This document shows positions 62,606 through 64,000 of a stretch of 64,000 bases of DNA, in pieces. Numbering within the stretch: position 1 is the first letter of the stretch; each line of letters begins with the position of its first letter. Source of the stretch: Arcicella rigui (GTDB lineage: Bacteria; Bacteroidota; Bacteroidia; Cytophagales; Spirosomataceae). A program made the translations under genes and the position numbers. Location: assembly GCF_034929435.1 (NCBI RefSeq), contig NZ_JAYFUM010000017.1, forward strand, positions 62,001 to 126,000, given 5' to 3'. Below the pieces are notes generated by a model. That model did not search any database. It was not told where the DNA came from and worked only from the letters and a program-made list of their open reading frames with translations.

Positions 62606-63043
62606 CTACTGCGTATAAATATCCGCTGAATCATAAACCACTACTTTCGACCATAAATGATGGTTTTCTGCCCCAAATTTTTTGTGAAGAGGATGCACCA
62701 AATATTTTTCTTCGTCTTCTTTACTGTCAAAAATTAAAAGTACCGAAAAGGAATAAGAAGCATCTGTAACGGGCTTATCGAACTCGTTGATGGAAGGCAA
62801 ACCGATATGGGCTGATTTTATTACTTCAATTTTGCCTAAAGCTTTCAAGGCAGCCAAAAGCTGTGCGTGGTCTTCTTTGCTATCAGGATTTTTCAACCAA
62901 AAATACACATGGTGAATAAAAGAAAGCTTTGCCGCTGGGGCAGAAGCATGAGATTCTGAAAGAGTGAGGCTTGACATGACAGTTCCTGTGGCTAAAGCGG
63001 TGGCTGATTTTTCTAAAAATTGTCTTCGAGATGAATTTTCCAT
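62606..63043 (-). CDS. Dabb-domain (stress-responsive A/B barrel) protein with Tat signal
   Basis: This 145-residue protein opens with SSRRQFLEKSATALATG, a twin-arginine export signal, and an alanine-rich cleavage region near 35. A Dabb ferredoxin-like fold follows: SFIHHVYFWLKNPDS, LKALGKIEVIKSAHIG, SYSFSVLLIFDSKEDEEKYL and HPLHKKFGAE. Dabb proteins are small dimeric barrels linked to stress or to polyketide/aromatic metabolism. Export by Tat suggests that it binds a cofactor or folds before export. It is monocistronic. Confidence 0.85.
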   Translation of the reverse strand: MENSSRRQFLEKSATALATGTVMSSLTLSESHASAPAAKLSFIHHVYFWLKNPDSKEDHAQLLAALKALGKIEVIKSAHIGLPSINEFDKPVTDASYSFSVLLIFDSKEDEEKYLVHPLHKKFGAENHHLWSKVVVYDSADIYTQ

Positions 63044-63144
63044 AATATTTCTGAGGATAAATGATTTTTATTAATGAATACAGTTTAAGTGACGTTTTTA
63101 GTTTTTGTAAATATTTGATTATTAGCTGTATAAAGTTCTAATTG

Positions 63145-63173
63145 CCAATCACTTTTTACTAATCACCACTTAA
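63145..63173. repeat. 29-nt dispersed repeat copy before the FMN reductase gene
   Basis: CCAATCACTTTTTACTAATC followed by ACCACTTAA matches 33817-33845 with one mismatch. TTTGATTATTAGCTGT (63114-63129) just upstream is identical to 42795-42810. Confidence 0.7.
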
Positions 63174-63337
63174 TTGTTGAGCAAATGACAAATATATCCT
63201 TTCCCAATAGAAGTCTATCATGGAATACACTTGAACCTTTCTTCTTCAAAAAAAGGTTTTACCGAATGAATGTAAACATTATTTTGTACTTTATGTTGAT
63301 AAGATATATAAACCCTAAAAAATACTCTTTTAAAACA

Positions 63338-63922
63338 ATGAATATTACAATTATTGCCACATCACCCCGAAAAAACAGCAATTCCTTACGCTTTTCAAAC
63401 TATCTTAAAAAAGTATTCCTTGCCTCAAGTACTTCTTCTGAGGTTTCGGTAGTAGATTTTCATCATTTTGATATTCCGGCAGTTGGTAGAGGAACGGTTA
63501 ATAAGGAAGCTTTAACAGATTTTCAAGCGGAGTTGATTGGTGCTTGGGAAAAAGCCGATTTGGTAGTGTTTGTTACTCCTGAATATAACTGGACTGTGAA
63601 CGGAGATTTGTTAAATGCTTTACATCAATTAGGTGGAAAAGACTTTATGCACTTGTTCAACAATAAAGTATTTGCTTTGGCTGGTGTTTCGAGCGGACGT
63701 GGCGGGAAAATACCTTGTTTGGAACTTACGACGGTAATTAATAAAATCATCAATTTTACTAATCAGTACTCAGTCGTTTCTGCAAGAATTTACGAATCGC
63801 ACGAGACTCATAAAAACTTAGATGACAATGCGGATTCGGTAGGAAACACAATTTATGAAACTACCGTAAAAGCCTTTGTAGATTATTCATTAGCAGTAGC
63901 AGAAAGATGGGTGACGAAATAA
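63338..63922 (+). CDS. NADPH-dependent FMN reductase family oxidoreductase
   Basis: This 194-residue flavodoxin-fold protein begins MNITIIATSPRKNSNSLRFS, the phosphate-binding loop of the family. It continues with VVFVTPEYNWTVNGDLLNAL (the PEYN motif that contacts the flavin) and ALAGVSSGRGG. It reduces FMN, quinones or azo compounds with NAD(P)H. I use the ATG at 63338. A longer in-frame start at 63185 would add 51 hydrophobic, unconserved residues translated from the repeat-bearing leader. The last 78 bases of the window after the gene hold only short-period repeat words (TATGAGATATGAATTATGAG). Confidence 0.9.
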   Translation: MNITIIATSPRKNSNSLRFSNYLKKVFLASSTSSEVSVVDFHHFDIPAVGRGTVNKEALTDFQAELIGAWEKADLVVFVTPEYNWTVNGDLLNALHQLGGKDFMHLFNNKVFALAGVSSGRGGKIPCLELTTVINKIINFTNQYSVVSARIYESHETHKNLDDNADSVGNTIYETTVKAFVDYSLAVAERWVTK

Positions 63923-64000
63923 TTATGAAGTATGAGATATGAATTATGAGAAAAAGAAATTTGCAACTAATAAGTTTCCTTCCAAGTTGATTTTTTTTCA

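Noticed and set aside
63185..63337. Longer start for the FMN reductase
   Set aside because: The extra 51 residues are unconserved, and the preceding spacer is a repeat-bearing leader. The flavodoxin fold begins exactly at the ATG at 63338.

Overview
The window looks like chromosomal DNA of a member of the Bacteroidota, most likely order Cytophagales (inference). The signs are AT-rich spacers, almost no Shine-Dalgarno sequences, several TAnnTTTG-type -7 promoter boxes, many exported proteins with Bacteroidota-style signal peptides, outer-membrane beta-barrel proteins, a DUF349 protein, M16, M14 and M20 exopeptidases, a sulfate-assimilation operon, and a type III polyketide synthase. Most of the window is housekeeping sequence with short spacers. 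There are no rRNA genes, insertion sequences or CRISPR arrays, and one tRNA.

Layout. 1-5.0 kb: truncated anmK, a small outer-membrane protein, the first of two uvrA paralogues, and a small unknown gene. 5.3-9.6 kb: an MFS transporter, an orphan NtrC-type response regulator, and glpK. 9.6-16.2 kb: a LolA-like protein and an M16 protease (minus), eutB without eutC, and a DUF349 coiled-coil protein. 16.9-22 kb: ettA, then an ATPase plus HNH-like two-gene cassette resembling Septu, then gdhA. 22.4-35.1 kb: DksA-like protein, M14 peptidase, 5-formyl-THF cyclo-ligase, asd, a degenerate repeat block, M20 dipeptidase, YifB/ComM, GDP-fucose synthase, a MORN-like repeat protein, and an ACS-type MFS transporter. 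35.2-40 kb: EEP nuclease, an IetAS-like subtilase/ATPase defence pair, and an orphan antitoxin-like gene. 40-43.8 kb: cysH-cysD-cysN (minus), interrupted by a four-helix-bundle gene that lies between repeat blocks. 44-47.2 kb: an AlbA-domain protein, a beta-barrel protein, and an XRE-ImmA/PIN toxin-antitoxin-like pair behind a large palindrome. 47.3-53.5 kb: second uvrA, an unrecognised gene coupled to a ComEC-like metallo-beta-lactamase-fold hydrolase, PPK2, and an RluA-type pseudouridine synthase. 53.5-64 kb: tRNA-Arg(CCG), a two-gene small-protein operon, a cytochrome c/VCBS protein, psd, an ECF sigma factor with a membrane-anchored beta-barrel partner, type III PKS plus alpha/beta hydrolase, a FucP-like transporter, a Dabb protein, and an FMN reductase.

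How the pieces work together. The core genes cover repair (two UvrA), nitrogen and amino-acid metabolism (gdhA, asd, eutB), sulfate assimilation through a 4Fe-4S APS reductase, cell-wall recycling (anmK), phospholipid synthesis (psd) and translation (ettA, RluA family, tRNA-Arg). Conflict or defence modules sit singly between these genes rather than in one island: ATPase/HNH at 18.7-20.7 kb, subtilase/ATPase at 36-39.5 kb, XRE-ImmA/PIN at 45.6-47.2 kb, and possibly the 178-aa/MBL pair at 50.3-51.9 kb. The spacers carry two recurring structures: long perfect hairpins without U-tracts, and short-period degenerate repeats built from words such as GAGTTTTGAGTGAGGAGT, GAGCTTTGAGC and GGATTTCGG. The least explained content is the ATPase/HNH-like pair, the 178-aa/MBL pair, the palindrome in front of the XRE-ImmA/PIN pair, and the repeat-flanked four-helix-bundle gene inside the cys operon.
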